The notes below the pieces were generated by a model. The model was not told where the DNA came from, made no database searches, and saw only the letters and a list, made by a program, of their open reading frames with translations. 64,000 nucleotides of DNA. Source: Nitrosophilus kaiyonis. Lineage in GTDB: Bacteria; Campylobacterota; Campylobacteria; Campylobacterales; Nitratiruptoraceae. Location: NCBI RefSeq assembly GCF_027943725.1, contig NZ_AP025696.1:1589501-1653500 (forward strand), given 5' to 3'. Shown here one piece after another: positions 1-8,974 of the stretch; positions within the stretch are counted from its first letter, which is position 1, and every line of letters starts with the position of its first letter. Made by a program: the position numbers and the translations under genes.

Positions 1-981
1 TTTTTTATCATTTTCACTATTTGATTCAATCATTTTTGTATAGTTTTCCAATGGAAATTTAGAATCTATTGCAACTAAACCAATTGGCTCAGGAGCTTTT
101 ATAACAGCATCAGCTATAACTTTTTCTCCCTCATCTTTCAATGGATATTGAATATCATAAAGCTCTCTGTTTTCTCCAAAGATGGATTTTAAAATAGAGT
201 TTAACTGAACCTCTCCAAAAATACCTCTACTCTTTTTATCACTTAAAACATTTTGTAAACTTACAACCTCACGAGATAAATTTTCTATATTTTTTTGAGC
301 TTCAGCAATTTTAGCAATACCGGTTATTATATCTTTGAAAGTTTTATCAACATTTTCAAAACCCTCTTTCAATCTCTCATCAACCTTGTTGCTTATCTTT
401 TCAAGATTTGAACTAACTTTACTATTTAACTCTTCAAAATTTACCTTTAAAGCTTTTGATATTTCATCTTTAAAATCTTTTTGAGAATTTAAAGAGTCTA
501 TAAAAAGTTTTGAATTTTTATCCATAATCTCTTGCAATATTTGATTATTTTTTTCAAAACTCTCTTTTAAAGTTTTTTCAATACCGTTATTTAATGAAAT
601 AAAATCTTGATTAAGTTTTTCACTCTGATTTTTTAGAGCATTTGAAAATTCATAAAAATGTTTATCCAATGAACTTTTCATATCATTTTTAAAATCACTT
701 ATACCTTTTTCTATTTTATTGAAAAGCTCTATATTTTTTGTGATTTGTTCTTGATTCTCTTTAGCATTTAAAAAAAGTTTTTCATCAATTTTTTCTAACT
801 TTTGATGTAAAAAATTTTTCTGTTCTTCAAAATTTTTTGATAATTTTTCGCCAAACTCATAAAAATTTTTTGTCAATAACTCTTCATTTATCTTAAATTT
901 ATTTATCTCTTTTTTTAAAAAAATAAAAGTTAATAAAACAGAGATAATCAATACGCCGAGTAACATTTCTATAATTAACAT
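1..981 (-). CDS. rmuC: RmuC family DNA recombination protein (C-terminus cut off)
   Basis: The first 327 codons are present; the 3' end lies outside the window. The N-terminus is a membrane-anchor-like hydrophobic segment (residues about 3-21) followed by a long Lys/Glu-rich coiled coil to about residue 230. The start of the RmuC domain then appears, with a RGIFGEVQL-like block and an ADAVI...IDSKFPLENY block that are hallmarks of the family. RmuC proteins are predicted nucleases that limit DNA inversions at short inverted repeats in E. coli. The ATG at 979-981 follows an AAGG ribosome site and lies 27 bp after thrC, so the two are probably cotranscribed. Confidence 0.9.
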   Translation of the reverse strand, partial: MLIIEMLLGVLIISVLLTFIFLKKEINKFKINEELLTKNFYEFGEKLSKNFEEQKNFLHQKLEKIDEKLFLNAKENQEQITKNIELFNKIEKGISDFKNDMKSSLDKHFYEFSNALKNQSEKLNQDFISLNNGIEKTLKESFEKNNQILQEIMDKNSKLFIDSLNSQKDFKDEISKALKVNFEELNSKVSSNLEKISNKVDERLKEGFENVDKTFKDIITGIAKIAEAQKNIENLSREVVSLQNVLSDKKSRGIFGEVQLNSILKSIFGENRELYDIQYPLKDEGEKVIADAVIKAPEPIGLVAIDSKFPLENYTKMIESNSENDKK

Positions 982-1008
982 TTATTACCTTTTTTCTAAC
1001 TCCAAAAA

Positions 1009-2484
1009 TCACTTTTCTAAAAATTTTAAAATCTCTTTTTCAATATCATCTTTTTCAACCACAGTATCGTGAATGATTGGTTTATTGAAAAGCTCTTCTA
1101 TAACTACAGGAATCATAATATGAAGTCTTTTTGCAATAGTAGTTAATGCTTCTAAATCACTATATTTTTTATTATCTTCATTCAATGCATTTAAAACGGT
1201 AGGAGCAAATTTTGTCCACTCTGCAGTTGAATATGCAATATTTTTTTCATCTTTATATTTTTCATAAAGTTTTATAGTTGTTGCTGTATGTGGATCCATT
1301 AAGTAATTTTTTTCAAGTGCATACTCTTTGATATACTTTTTTATCTCTTCATCACTGCTAAAATCAGCATCAAAATCTTTTTGAAGCTCCTTTAACTCTT
1401 CACTTGTTAATTCATAGTAGTTATTCTCATTTAAACTATCCATTAACTCTTTTGTTCTTTTTGCTCCAAACTTATCAAAAAGAACTCTTTCAACATTAGA
1501 TGATTTTAAAATATCCATAGCTGGAGATGTTGTTTTAATCAATGATTTATTCCTTAAATCATATCTTCCATTTTTAATTAGCTCAGTTAAAACATTATTC
1601 TCATTTGATGCAATAAGTATCTTTTTAACAGGAAGTCCCATCTTTTTAGCATAATATCCACCAAGAGCATTACCAAAATTACCGCTTGGAACTATTAAAT
1701 TAACCTGTTCTCCTATTTTTATCTCATCTTGTCTTACAAGCTCTAAATAGCTGTGAAAATGGTATATTGTTTGAAAAATAATTCTTCCAAAATTTACAGA
1801 ATTTGCAGCACTAAGTTTTATACCTTTTTCTTTTAGGATTTCATTAAATTTTTTAGAAGCTAAAAGATTTTTTAAAGCTGTCTGTGCATCATCAAAATCG
1901 CCGATAATTCCAATAACTTTTAGATTTTTTCCATCTTCGGTTACCATTTGAAGTCTTTGAACATCACTTGTCCCACCCTCTGGATATAAACATGCAACTT
2001 TAATATTTGGCTTGTTTTTAAAAGTATGTAGCGTTGCTGGACCTGTATCTCCACTTGTTGCTGCTAAAATAAGATAATTTTCGCCTCTTTTTTTGGCTAA
2101 TGAAGATAAAATATATCCAAATGGTTGCAAAGCCATATCTTTAAAAGCTCTTGTTGGCCCATGATATAGCTCACTAATGTATAAATTCTCTTCTACTTTT
2201 ATTACAGGAACAGGATTTTTTGGATCATCAAACTTATCATAAAGATTTAAAGCCTCTTTTATTAAATCATCTTCTATATCGATATCAAAACTTTTTAAAA
2301 TATCAAATGCCAACTCTTTATATGAACTATTTATATGGTTTTTTAAAAAATCCTCTTTTAATGTAGGTAAATTTTTTGGAACATAAAGCCCACCAAAACT
2401 TGCACTTGGATTTAAAATAGCTTCACTAAAACTAACTTCAACTGGTTTTACTCCGTCATTTCCTCTTGTTTCTATAAAATTCAT
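1009..2484 (-). CDS. thrC: Threonine synthase
   Basis: Pyridoxal-phosphate enzyme converting O-phosphohomoserine to threonine, last step of the threonine pathway. The 491-aa protein is of the long (yeast/E. coli ThrC) type, with an N-terminal MNFIETRGND opening. The PLP-binding lysine is K115 in the block HGPTRAFKDMALQ, and a glycine-rich phosphate loop SGNFGNALGG sits near residue 270. Length and motifs fit the family with no sign of damage. It is the first gene of a probable thrC-rmuC unit; cutA lies 36 bp upstream. Confidence 0.96.
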   Translation of the reverse strand: MNFIETRGNDGVKPVEVSFSEAILNPSASFGGLYVPKNLPTLKEDFLKNHINSSYKELAFDILKSFDIDIEDDLIKEALNLYDKFDDPKNPVPVIKVEENLYISELYHGPTRAFKDMALQPFGYILSSLAKKRGENYLILAATSGDTGPATLHTFKNKPNIKVACLYPEGGTSDVQRLQMVTEDGKNLKVIGIIGDFDDAQTALKNLLASKKFNEILKEKGIKLSAANSVNFGRIIFQTIYHFHSYLELVRQDEIKIGEQVNLIVPSGNFGNALGGYYAKKMGLPVKKILIASNENNVLTELIKNGRYDLRNKSLIKTTSPAMDILKSSNVERVLFDKFGAKRTKELMDSLNENNYYELTSEELKELQKDFDADFSSDEEIKKYIKEYALEKNYLMDPHTATTIKLYEKYKDEKNIAYSTAEWTKFAPTVLNALNEDNKKYSDLEALTTIAKRLHIMIPVVIEELFNKPIIHDTVVEKDDIEKEILKFLEK

Positions 2485-2520
2485 CCAAATCCTTTTAAAA
2501 TTTTTTGAAATTTTAACATA

Positions 2521-2835
2521 CTATTTTAATATATCATCTATCCAATTTAAATACTCTTTACTTCCTTCTGTTATATCTAAAGCTATAATTTCAGGAACTT
2601 CATAGGAGTGAATCTCTTTTATCTTTTTTGAAAGATTTTCAAATTTATCTTTTTTAGTTTTTATAATCATTAAAACTTCATTATCTTCACAAATCTCATT
2701 TTTCCACTCATAAACTGAAAAAATATTATCAATAATATTAACACAAGCAGCCAATTTTTCCTTTACCAAAATATTAGCTATCTTTTTAGCTTCTTCTTTA
2801 TTTGAAGCAGTGGATAAAACTAAAATATAGCTCAT
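2521..2835 (-). CDS. cutA: CutA divalent-cation tolerance family protein
   Basis: Small trimeric CutA1-fold protein of 104 aa, widespread and historically linked to copper tolerance, with uncertain biochemical role. The family blocks EKLAACVNI, SVYEWKN and the C-terminal HSYEVPEIIAL are present in order. The ATG at 2833-2835 is preferred because an AGGAG site lies just before it and family members begin with this MSYI-like strand. A longer reading frame to 2889 would add 18 residues translated from an intergenic heptad repeat (TTAGTCA-type words) and is not credible. Confidence 0.9.
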   Translation of the reverse strand: MSYILVLSTASNKEEAKKIANILVKEKLAACVNIIDNIFSVYEWKNEICEDNEVLMIIKTKKDKFENLSKKIKEIHSYEVPEIIALDITEGSKEYLNWIDDILK

Positions 2836-2848
2836 TTTAACTCCTAAA

Positions 2849-3064
2849 TTGGACATTGGACATTTGTAGTAATTAGTGTCATTAGTCATTAAGTTTCGAA
2901 TATTTAAAAGCCATTTAAAAATTTAACAATTTTTGATACATATTAAGAATATGGACATAATTTGTCATTAGTCATTAAATTTATTTCACTAATGACCAAT
3001 GACTTAATGACTTAATGACTATCTAACTTTCTAACTCTCTCACTTTCTAACTCATCTTACTCAT
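2849..3064. repeat. Intergenic heptad/octad tandem repeat with hairpin (locus A)
   Basis: The gap between cutA and argB is mostly degenerate short tandem units. It contains two TTGGACA heptads (2849-2862), two TAGTCAT-type heptads near 2964-2976, TTAATGAC units near 2991-3020, and from about 3021 octads of the CTTTCTAA type that run up to the argB stop codon. The words at 2964-2976 and 2991-3003 are inverted repeats with one mismatch and could form a hairpin. No gene was seen. The same word family recurs at nine further loci in the window. Confidence 0.75.
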
Positions 3065-3916
3065 CTACTTAACAATCTGCGTTCCAATTCCTGCACTTGT
3101 AAAAATTTCAAGCAAGATAGAGTGTTCTACCCTTCCATCAATTATATGAGCTTTTTCAACACCTCTCTCTATCGCTTCAATACAAGCATCAACTTTTGGA
3201 ATCATTCCACCACTTATTGTTTGGTCTTTTTTTAATTTTTCTATTTTTTCTTCATTCAAAGATGAGATAAGGTTTCCTTCCTTATCTAAAACACCTGGAG
3301 TATCTGTTAAAAATATAACCTTTTTGGCTTTTAGGGCTCCAGCAACCTTACTTGCACATAAATCAGCGTTTATGTTATATCCGGGATGACTTAACTCATC
3401 GCTTGCAGCAATTGGAGCAATTACTGGAACAAAATTTTCCTCTAATAGATTAAAAACAACTGATGGATCAATTTTTTCTATAACTCCGGTATATCCAAAC
3501 TTTTCAAAATCTTTTGGCTTAGCTGTTATAAAATGAGCATCCTTGCCACTTATTCCAATAGCTTTTGCACCATGATTATTTAATAAACTAACAATCTCTT
3601 TATTTATATCTCCACTTAAAACCATTTCTACTATTTCCATAACTTCTGGGGTTGTAACTCTTTGTCCATCAATAAACTTTGTTGGAATATTGAGTCTATC
3701 TAAAATAGAAGTTATTCTTTTGCCTCCACCATGTACTATTACAGGCTTTATTCCAACTAAATACATTAAAAGAATATCTTTAGCAAACTTCTCTTTTAAT
3801 TTAGTATCAATTTGTGCACTTCCTCCATATTTTATAACAAATATCTCATCTCTGAAATCTTTTATAAAAGGCAATGCATCAAGAAGCGTTTGAACTGTCT
3901 GTATTTTCTTTTGCAT
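3065..3916 (-). CDS. argB: Acetylglutamate kinase
   Basis: Phosphorylates N-acetylglutamate in the second step of arginine synthesis. The amino-acid kinase fold is clear: VIKYGGSA near residue 28 (phosphate-binding lysine), HGGGKRI near residue 63, and the nucleotide-binding LTDTPGVLD near residue 203; 283 aa is a normal length. The ATG follows an AAAGGAT site and overlaps the end of lpxK by 38 bp, so translation is probably coupled. argD, another arginine gene, lies elsewhere in the window (21605-22792). Confidence 0.96.
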   Translation of the reverse strand: MQKKIQTVQTLLDALPFIKDFRDEIFVIKYGGSAQIDTKLKEKFAKDILLMYLVGIKPVIVHGGGKRITSILDRLNIPTKFIDGQRVTTPEVMEIVEMVLSGDINKEIVSLLNNHGAKAIGISGKDAHFITAKPKDFEKFGYTGVIEKIDPSVVFNLLEENFVPVIAPIAASDELSHPGYNINADLCASKVAGALKAKKVIFLTDTPGVLDKEGNLISSLNEEKIEKLKKDQTISGGMIPKVDACIEAIERGVEKAHIIDGRVEHSILLEIFTSAGIGTQIVK

Positions 3917-4829
3917 AATAATCCTTTATATATTTGTCTATTTTTTTTAAAATATTTCTATCTATTTTTAATTTTAAATCTAAAATTGATAGATTCAAAT
4001 TAAAATTTTCAAGTTTTACAGCATCTTTTTGCGTAACTAGCAAAGATGTTGGATGGAATTTGTTTATTATCTCCTTAATCTCCTCTTTTGTAAAAAAGTG
4101 ATGATCTTCAAAATAGATCTTTTTTATATTTTTAGGAATATATTTATCTAATCTTTTTGGATTTGCTATTGCAGTTACTAAGAGCATATTTTTTGTTGGA
4201 TTTAAAATATTAACAACTCTTTTAAAATCTTTACCCTCTTCTACAACCAAATCTGCATATTTTTCAAAACTTTTTGGCTCTCTATATGGACCACTTGGAA
4301 GACAAAAACTGTTTTTCAAATTCCTTTTTATTAAAATATCAAACTTTTTTATCTCACATCTATGAAATGCATCATCTAAAAATATTACTTTTGCTTTATT
4401 TTCTTTGGCAAGCCTTATGGCCTTTATACGATCTTTGGAGACAATAACTGAAGCTTTTGGCAAACTTTTTGCAATTAGCATTGCTTCATCACCGCTTTTT
4501 TTTACATCAGTTAATATTTCTCCATTTTTGCTTACAATGATTATATCTTTACTCTCTCTCTTATAACCTCTTAATATAACAAAAACATCTTCATATCTTT
4601 TTGCAACTTCAATCAAAAATGGAGTCTTACCACTACCACCGACTGTTAGATTTCCAATAGATATAATGGGAATATCAAAATCTTTTGATTTACAAAGCAC
4701 TCTTTTTGTAATAACTACTGTGCAATAAATAGCTGTTAGTGGAAGAAATAAAATTGAAACAGCTCTTTGTAAAATAGAAGGGTTATAAAAATACCCCTCT
4801 ATCCAACTATTTAAATTTTCAAACTTCAA
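3879..4829 (-). CDS. lpxK: Tetraacyldisaccharide 4'-kinase (lipid A synthesis)
   Basis: Inner-membrane kinase that phosphorylates the tetraacyl-disaccharide 1-phosphate precursor to give lipid IVA. Evidence is the N-terminal membrane anchor (about residues 17-43), the P-loop ISIGNLTVGGSGKTPF near residue 57, the DDAFHR block near residue 150 and total length 316 aa. This indicates a Gram-negative envelope with lipid A. It follows the DegT-family gene by 14 bp and overlaps argB at its 3' end, forming a three-gene minus-strand unit. Confidence 0.93.
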   Translation of the reverse strand: MKFENLNSWIEGYFYNPSILQRAVSILFLPLTAIYCTVVITKRVLCKSKDFDIPIISIGNLTVGGSGKTPFLIEVAKRYEDVFVILRGYKRESKDIIIVSKNGEILTDVKKSGDEAMLIAKSLPKASVIVSKDRIKAIRLAKENKAKVIFLDDAFHRCEIKKFDILIKRNLKNSFCLPSGPYREPKSFEKYADLVVEEGKDFKRVVNILNPTKNMLLVTAIANPKRLDKYIPKNIKKIYFEDHHFFTKEEIKEIINKFHPTSLLVTQKDAVKLENFNLNLSILDLKLKIDRNILKKIDKYIKDYYAKENTDSSNAS

Positions 4830-4843
4830 ACTTCAAACTTTTA

Positions 4844-5980
4844 TTAAACTCTTGTTTTTGCAACCTCTTTAATCTGCTCTATTACATAATATACATCATC
4901 ATCACTCATTTTTGCATGAATTGGAATTGACAATATTTGCTGATAGTTTCTTAATGCATTTGGAAAATCATTTACTCTTAAATTATATTTTTGCTTATAA
5001 TAACTTAATAAATGAAGAGGGATATAATGAAGTCCAACATAAACGCCTCTTTTTACAAGTTCTCTTGCAAATGAATCTCTGTTTTTGTCAATCTTAATTA
5101 TATAAAGCTGATAAGTATGCTCTCTTTTTTTAATAGGTAAAGAGATATGAGGTGTACCTTCTAGCTCTTTATCATATATCTTTGCTATCTCTTGTCTTCT
5201 TTTTATATGCTTATCTACTTTTTTAAGCTGAGCATGATTAAATGCAGCTTCCAATTCACTCATATCATATTTTAAACCTATATCAACTACATCATAGATA
5301 TATCCTAAACTTCCATCTTTATTCCATTTTCCTGAAACAATAGCATGATTTCTTAAAAGTTTTGCTCTCTCTTCAAGCTCATCATTATCAGTAACCAACA
5401 TACCACCATTACAAACAGACTCTCTTAAATGTGGATTGAAGCTAAATGTAGTTATATCTGCTCCCGTTGAACCTATTTTTTGTCCATTATAAGTAGCTCC
5501 TAAAGCCTCACTTGCATCTTCGATTATTAAAATATTATATTTTTTTGCAATTTCATATAATCTATCAAGATCTGTCGGCTGACCACCAACATGATTTATT
5601 ATGGCTCCTTTTAGCTTTTTTGATCTATTCTTTGATAAAATATCTTCTAATGCATCAAGATTTATATTAAAATCTTCACTATCAATATCAGCAAAAATTG
5701 GCTCTGCATCAAAATGTCTGACAACTTCTGGTACATTTGGAAAAGCATTTACTGAACAGATTATTTTATCTCCTCTTTTTAAATCAATAGCAGTCATGGA
5801 AAGATGAAGAGCTCCTGTACCGCTTGATGTTGATAATGCATACTCACTACCTACATATTTTGAAAAATCTTTTTCCAATTTTTCTATTTTAGATTCACCC
5901 TCTAAACTTAATACCTCTTTTATCTCCTCTAACTCTTGATTTCCTATATCAGGAATATAAAAAGGGATCTCTTTAGCCAT
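4844..5980 (-). CDS. DegT/DnrJ/EryC1/StrS family protein lacking the usual PLP lysine
   Basis: The fold is that of sugar aminotransferases: TSSGTGALHLSM near residue 52, IIEDASEALGA with the PLP-pyridine aspartate at D155, and a normal 378-aa length. The segment that normally carries the Schiff-base lysine (SFHP-x-K) reads SFNPHLR at residues 180-186, with leucine at the expected lysine position and no lysine nearby. This suggests a non-transaminase or inactive member. Known lysine-less relatives include the dehydratase ColD, which has histidine. It is first in a unit with lpxK and argB, so a cell-surface sugar or lipid A role is possible, but the substrate is unknown. Confidence 0.8.
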   Translation of the reverse strand: MAKEIPFYIPDIGNQELEEIKEVLSLEGESKIEKLEKDFSKYVGSEYALSTSSGTGALHLSMTAIDLKRGDKIICSVNAFPNVPEVVRHFDAEPIFADIDSEDFNINLDALEDILSKNRSKKLKGAIINHVGGQPTDLDRLYEIAKKYNILIIEDASEALGATYNGQKIGSTGADITTFSFNPHLRESVCNGGMLVTDNDELEERAKLLRNHAIVSGKWNKDGSLGYIYDVVDIGLKYDMSELEAAFNHAQLKKVDKHIKRRQEIAKIYDKELEGTPHISLPIKKREHTYQLYIIKIDKNRDSFARELVKRGVYVGLHYIPLHLLSYYKQKYNLRVNDFPNALRNYQQILSIPIHAKMSDDDVYYVIEQIKEVAKTRV

Positions 5981-6076
5981 TTTTTTCTCCTTTTTCTAAA
6001 TCGTTATTATGATTATACTAAAATAAAGCTTAATTAGAACTTCTAAATTTAGTAAAAATTTTTAAACTAAAGAATT

Positions 6077-6895
6077 TCAACAAATAATTTTTTTCGATAA
6101 CAAATTCATTTCATTACAACTAAATCCGGCAATTTTTCTAGCTTTTATATTTAAAAAACCTTTACTATGAATAGTTCCTGGATAAATTTTTTCTACAATT
6201 TCAAAATATTTTTCACTTATATTTTTAATATTTTCTTTTTCACAAGCAAATTTAAACCAATAATCTCCTTTTTTCACATGATCAATCTCTTCATTCAAAA
6301 TTATTTCTAACGCATCAACCATTCTCTTTGCAAAATCATCATCAAAATTTTTAAGTTTTTCTATTATTTTAGGATTTGCATCAAGTCCATTTGCCTCAAG
6401 ATATCTTGGAACCACTGCCATTCTCTCTATAAAATTCAAACTTTTTTTCCCAGCTTCAAAAAGTCCACTATGCACAGGAAAATCTCCATATTTATATCCG
6501 ATCTCTTTTAAAAGATCATCAATCATTAAAAAATGTCTACACTCATCATTAGCAACTTCCAACCAATCATCATAAAAATTTTTTGGCAAATTTTTAAATC
6601 TATATGCAGCATCTAAAGCCAAATCTATAGCACTATATTCAATATGTGCTATAGCATGTAGCAGTATTGATCTTCCCTCTTTTTTATCTAATCTTCTTCT
6701 TTTTGGCACTTCTTTGGGATCAACTATTTTGCAATAATTGCTATATGAAGGTATCTCAAAAATTAAAGGAGTATAACTTTTTTCTTTTTCTATTTTATCC
6801 TCTATATACGCTTTATAAAATTTTTGAAATTTTTCTATCTTTTTATAAGGATTTGATGTTAAAATTATCTCTTCTAAACTTTTGAAATAATCCAT
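6077..6895 (-). CDS. DUF455 ferritin-like protein
   Basis: A 272-aa helical protein of the DUF455 ferritin-like family, related to the diiron tRNA hydroxylase MiaE by fold. Candidate metal ligands are seen in HAIAHIEYSAID (about residues 91-102), ANDECRHF (about 131-138) and NEEIDHVKKGD (about 202-212), the spaced E/H pattern of a four-helix diiron site. Substrate is not known. An AGGAG site precedes the ATG. Only 21 bp separate it from the divergent metallo-beta-lactamase gene, so the two promoters must overlap neighbouring coding sequence. Confidence 0.82.
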   Translation of the reverse strand: MDYFKSLEEIILTSNPYKKIEKFQKFYKAYIEDKIEKEKSYTPLIFEIPSYSNYCKIVDPKEVPKRRRLDKKEGRSILLHAIAHIEYSAIDLALDAAYRFKNLPKNFYDDWLEVANDECRHFLMIDDLLKEIGYKYGDFPVHSGLFEAGKKSLNFIERMAVVPRYLEANGLDANPKIIEKLKNFDDDFAKRMVDALEIILNEEIDHVKKGDYWFKFACEKENIKNISEKYFEIVEKIYPGTIHSKGFLNIKARKIAGFSCNEMNLLSKKIIC

Positions 6896-6916
6896 AATAG
6901 CTCCTAAAGGATAATA

Positions 6917-7510
6917 ATGAATCTAAAATATAGACCAATGGGCGATTATCAAACAAATTGTTATATTTTATCAATAAATGAAAATGAAATTATAATAGAC
7001 CCTGGGATGGGTGCAACTCCCTGGATAGAAAAAAATGTAAAAAATCCTGTTGCAATATTGAATACTCATGGACATTTTGATCATGTATGGAGTAATGCAG
7101 AGTTAAAAAGAATATATAATATTCCAATATATATTCATAAAAAAGATGCATTTCTTTTAGAAATTGATCAGTTTAATTTAGGCATGCCAAAATCTCATGC
7201 AGATGTGTTAATCGATAATGAAGATATTATACAGATAAAAGATTTTAAATTTAGATTTTTACATTTTCCAGGACACACTCCTGGATGCTGTGTTATAGAG
7301 TTTGATGAGGCTTGGTTTAGTGGAGATTTTATTTTTAAAGGAAGTATAGGAAGAGTCGATCTGCCCTACTCCAATCCTCAAGATATGAAAAATTCACTTA
7401 TAAAATTTAAAAATATCCCTTACGATAAGCCAGTATATCCGGGACATGGAGGTCCAACAACTATAAAAGAAGAGCAAAGATATGTTGATTATTGGCTAAA
7501 AGCTATTTAA
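6917..7510 (+). CDS. Metallo-beta-lactamase fold hydrolase, glyoxalase II-like
   Basis: A 197-aa cytoplasmic hydrolase. The di-zinc motif THGHFDH is at residues 50-56 (H51, H53, D55, H56), followed by GHTPGC near residue 121, SGD near 140 and YPGHGG near 178. The short form without the C-terminal glyoxalase II domain is common, with thioesterase or glyoxalase-like activity assumed and substrate unknown. Start ATG follows AAAGGATAATA. Its end overlaps the convergent thioesterase gene by 4 bp. Confidence 0.88.
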   Translation: MNLKYRPMGDYQTNCYILSINENEIIIDPGMGATPWIEKNVKNPVAILNTHGHFDHVWSNAELKRIYNIPIYIHKKDAFLLEIDQFNLGMPKSHADVLIDNEDIIQIKDFKFRFLHFPGHTPGCCVIEFDEAWFSGDFIFKGSIGRVDLPYSNPQDMKNSLIKFKNIPYDKPVYPGHGGPTTIKEEQRYVDYWLKAI

Positions 7511-7893
7511 CTAAGAATATGTTTATCAAGAGAATAGGTTTTAAAAACACCTTCAAAAACTTTTACTTCATAAACTTTTCCTACAACTTCAACTTTTGAT
7601 TTTTTCCCATCTCTTTCAATCAGATTAGCTTCAAAAATAACCTCTTCTCCAACTTTTACAGGAGCAGTAAATTTAACATCTGCTGCAACTAAAACAACAT
7701 AAGGATCATTTACAGCAACCATAGCGGCATAATCAGCCGCACTAAATGTAAATCCTCCATGTACAAGCCCCTCTTCATCAGCTACCATCTCAGGAATTGT
7801 TTTTAGTAAAACTTTAGAATAATTATTCTTTAATTCAATAACTTTTCCACTAAATCTCTCATCTATTTTTTTATGTGTCTTAATATCCATCAA
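7507..7893 (-). CDS. Hotdog-fold thioesterase family protein
   Basis: A 128-aa protein with a single hotdog domain. The block LVHGGFTFSAADYAAMVAVN (residues about 43-62) matches the active-site helix region of PaaI/YbgC-like acyl-CoA thioesterases, and a VKVGEEV turn follows near residue 80. The acyl substrate cannot be told from sequence. It is the last gene in a run of four with 4-bp overlaps (cmoB, HAD, Spx/ArsC-like, this), so it is likely translationally coupled to its upstream neighbour. Confidence 0.85.
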   Translation of the reverse strand: MMDIKTHKKIDERFSGKVIELKNNYSKVLLKTIPEMVADEEGLVHGGFTFSAADYAAMVAVNDPYVVLVAADVKFTAPVKVGEEVIFEANLIERDGKKSKVEVVGKVYEVKVFEGVFKTYSLDKHILS

Positions 7894-8228
7894 AAAATCT
7901 CCTCATATTTTTCTTCATCAAAGCCTACAACTACCTTGTCATTGTCAAACTCAATAACAGGTCTTTTTATTAAAAGATTTTCTTTACATAACCATTCAAT
8001 TTTTCTATTTTCATCTAAATTTAACTCTTTTAGTTTTAACTGTCTATATTTTGTCCCTCTATTGTTAAAAAGAGTATTAATATCAACACTCTTTAACCAC
8101 TCTTTTACCTTTTCACATCCAACTGGACTCTTTTTAAAATCTATAAATTCATAATCCATATTTTTATCATTTAAAAACTTTAAAGCCTTTTTTACACTTC
8201 CACAATTTTTTATCCCATAAACTTTCAT
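7890..8228 (-). CDS. Spx/ArsC/YffB-like thioredoxin-fold protein
   Basis: A 112-aa protein of the ArsC-related family. The N-terminus [16 protein letters not shown] carries a single active-site-type cysteine at position 9 in the N-C-x-x-x-K-K context seen in YffB and Spx, and LFNNRGTKYRQL near residues 53-64 matches the family's second conserved block; KRPVIE near residue 88 is also typical. There is no second resolving cysteine, so a true arsenate reductase is unlikely. Function unknown. It sits in the middle of a four-gene coupled operon. Confidence 0.85.
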   Translation of the reverse strand: MKVYGIKNCGSVKKALKFLNDKNMDYEFIDFKKSPVGCEKVKEWLKSVDINTLFNNRGTKYRQLKLKELNLDENRKIEWLCKENLLIKRPVIEFDNDKVVVGFDEEKYEEIF

Positions 8229-8974
8229 ACTAACTCCTTTAATATCTTAGGTAAATCTTTTATGCTATCTATCAAAATATCTGGTTTTCCTTTTAATAAA
8301 TCACTCTCTTTATATTTTCCACTCTTTACCATAGCAGTTTTTATCCAGCAGGCTCTTGCTCCTAAAATATCGCTTTCAATATCATCTCCAATCATTAAAA
8401 CCTCTTCTTTTTTTAAATTCATACTTTTTATGGCCAAATTAAAAAATTCACAATTTGGCTTACCCAAAACTTTAGCACTTTTAGAGCTTGCATACTCTAA
8501 ACATTTTACAAATCCGCCTGCATCAAGGCTTAATCCATCACTATCTTTAAAGTATCTATTTATATTTGTAGCTAAAAACCCAGCTCCATTTTCAAGATAT
8601 CTAAATCCTTGATTTAAAGCATCATATGTAAAATTTTTATATGCATCACAAACTAAAACATATTTTATCTCACTATCTAAATCATTAAAATACTCTTTTG
8701 CTTCATCAGTAGCTATTACAAAAGCATTTGCATTTTGTGATTTTAAAAATAGTTTTGCAGCACTTAAAGCTGTAAATATCTCATTTTCATTTATATCAAA
8801 TCTCATATTGATTAACTTTTCATAAAGCTTTTTTGGAGGAATCCTACTTGTATTTGATAAAAACCTTACTTTATAGCTCTTTTTTAAATCATTCAAAGCC
8901 TCAATAGCTCCATCTATTACATTTTCACCTTCATACAAAACCCCTCCAATATCAAGTAAAATACCTTTTATCAT
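8225..8974 (-). CDS. HAD-superfamily phosphatase, LHPP/NagD-like (class IIA)
   Basis: A 249-aa HAD phosphatase. Motif [12 protein letters not shown] begins with the nucleophile D8; motif II FLSNTSR is near residue 38; motif III and IV are VLGKPN (about 169-174) and [13 protein letters not shown] (about 195-207). Spacing and the large C2 cap resemble LHPP-type phosphatases (phospholysine/phosphohistidine inorganic pyrophosphate phosphatase) more than sugar phosphatases; the general-acid position is glycine rather than aspartate (DIG), close to LHPP's DIS. The substrate is not known. It overlaps both neighbours by 4 bp. Confidence 0.85.
   Translation of the reverse strand: MIKGILLDIGGVLYEGENVIDGAIEALNDLKKSYKVRFLSNTSRIPPKKLYEKLINMRFDINENEIFTALSAAKLFLKSQNANAFVIATDEAKEYFNDLDSEIKYVLVCDAYKNFTYDALNQGFRYLENGAGFLATNINRYFKDSDGLSLDAGGFVKCLEYASSKSAKVLGKPNCEFFNLAIKSMNLKKEEVLMIGDDIESDILGARACWIKTAMVKSGKYKESDLLKGKPDILIDSIKDLPKILKELV

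Noticed and set aside
2849-3064. Possible CRISPR array from regular repeats
   Set aside because: Units are 7-8 bp with no spacers and degenerate from one to the next; no cas genes in the window.
7890-8228. Arsenate reductase
   Set aside because: Only one active-site-type cysteine and none of the ArsC arginine pattern; no arsenic genes nearby. Kept as Spx/YffB-like.
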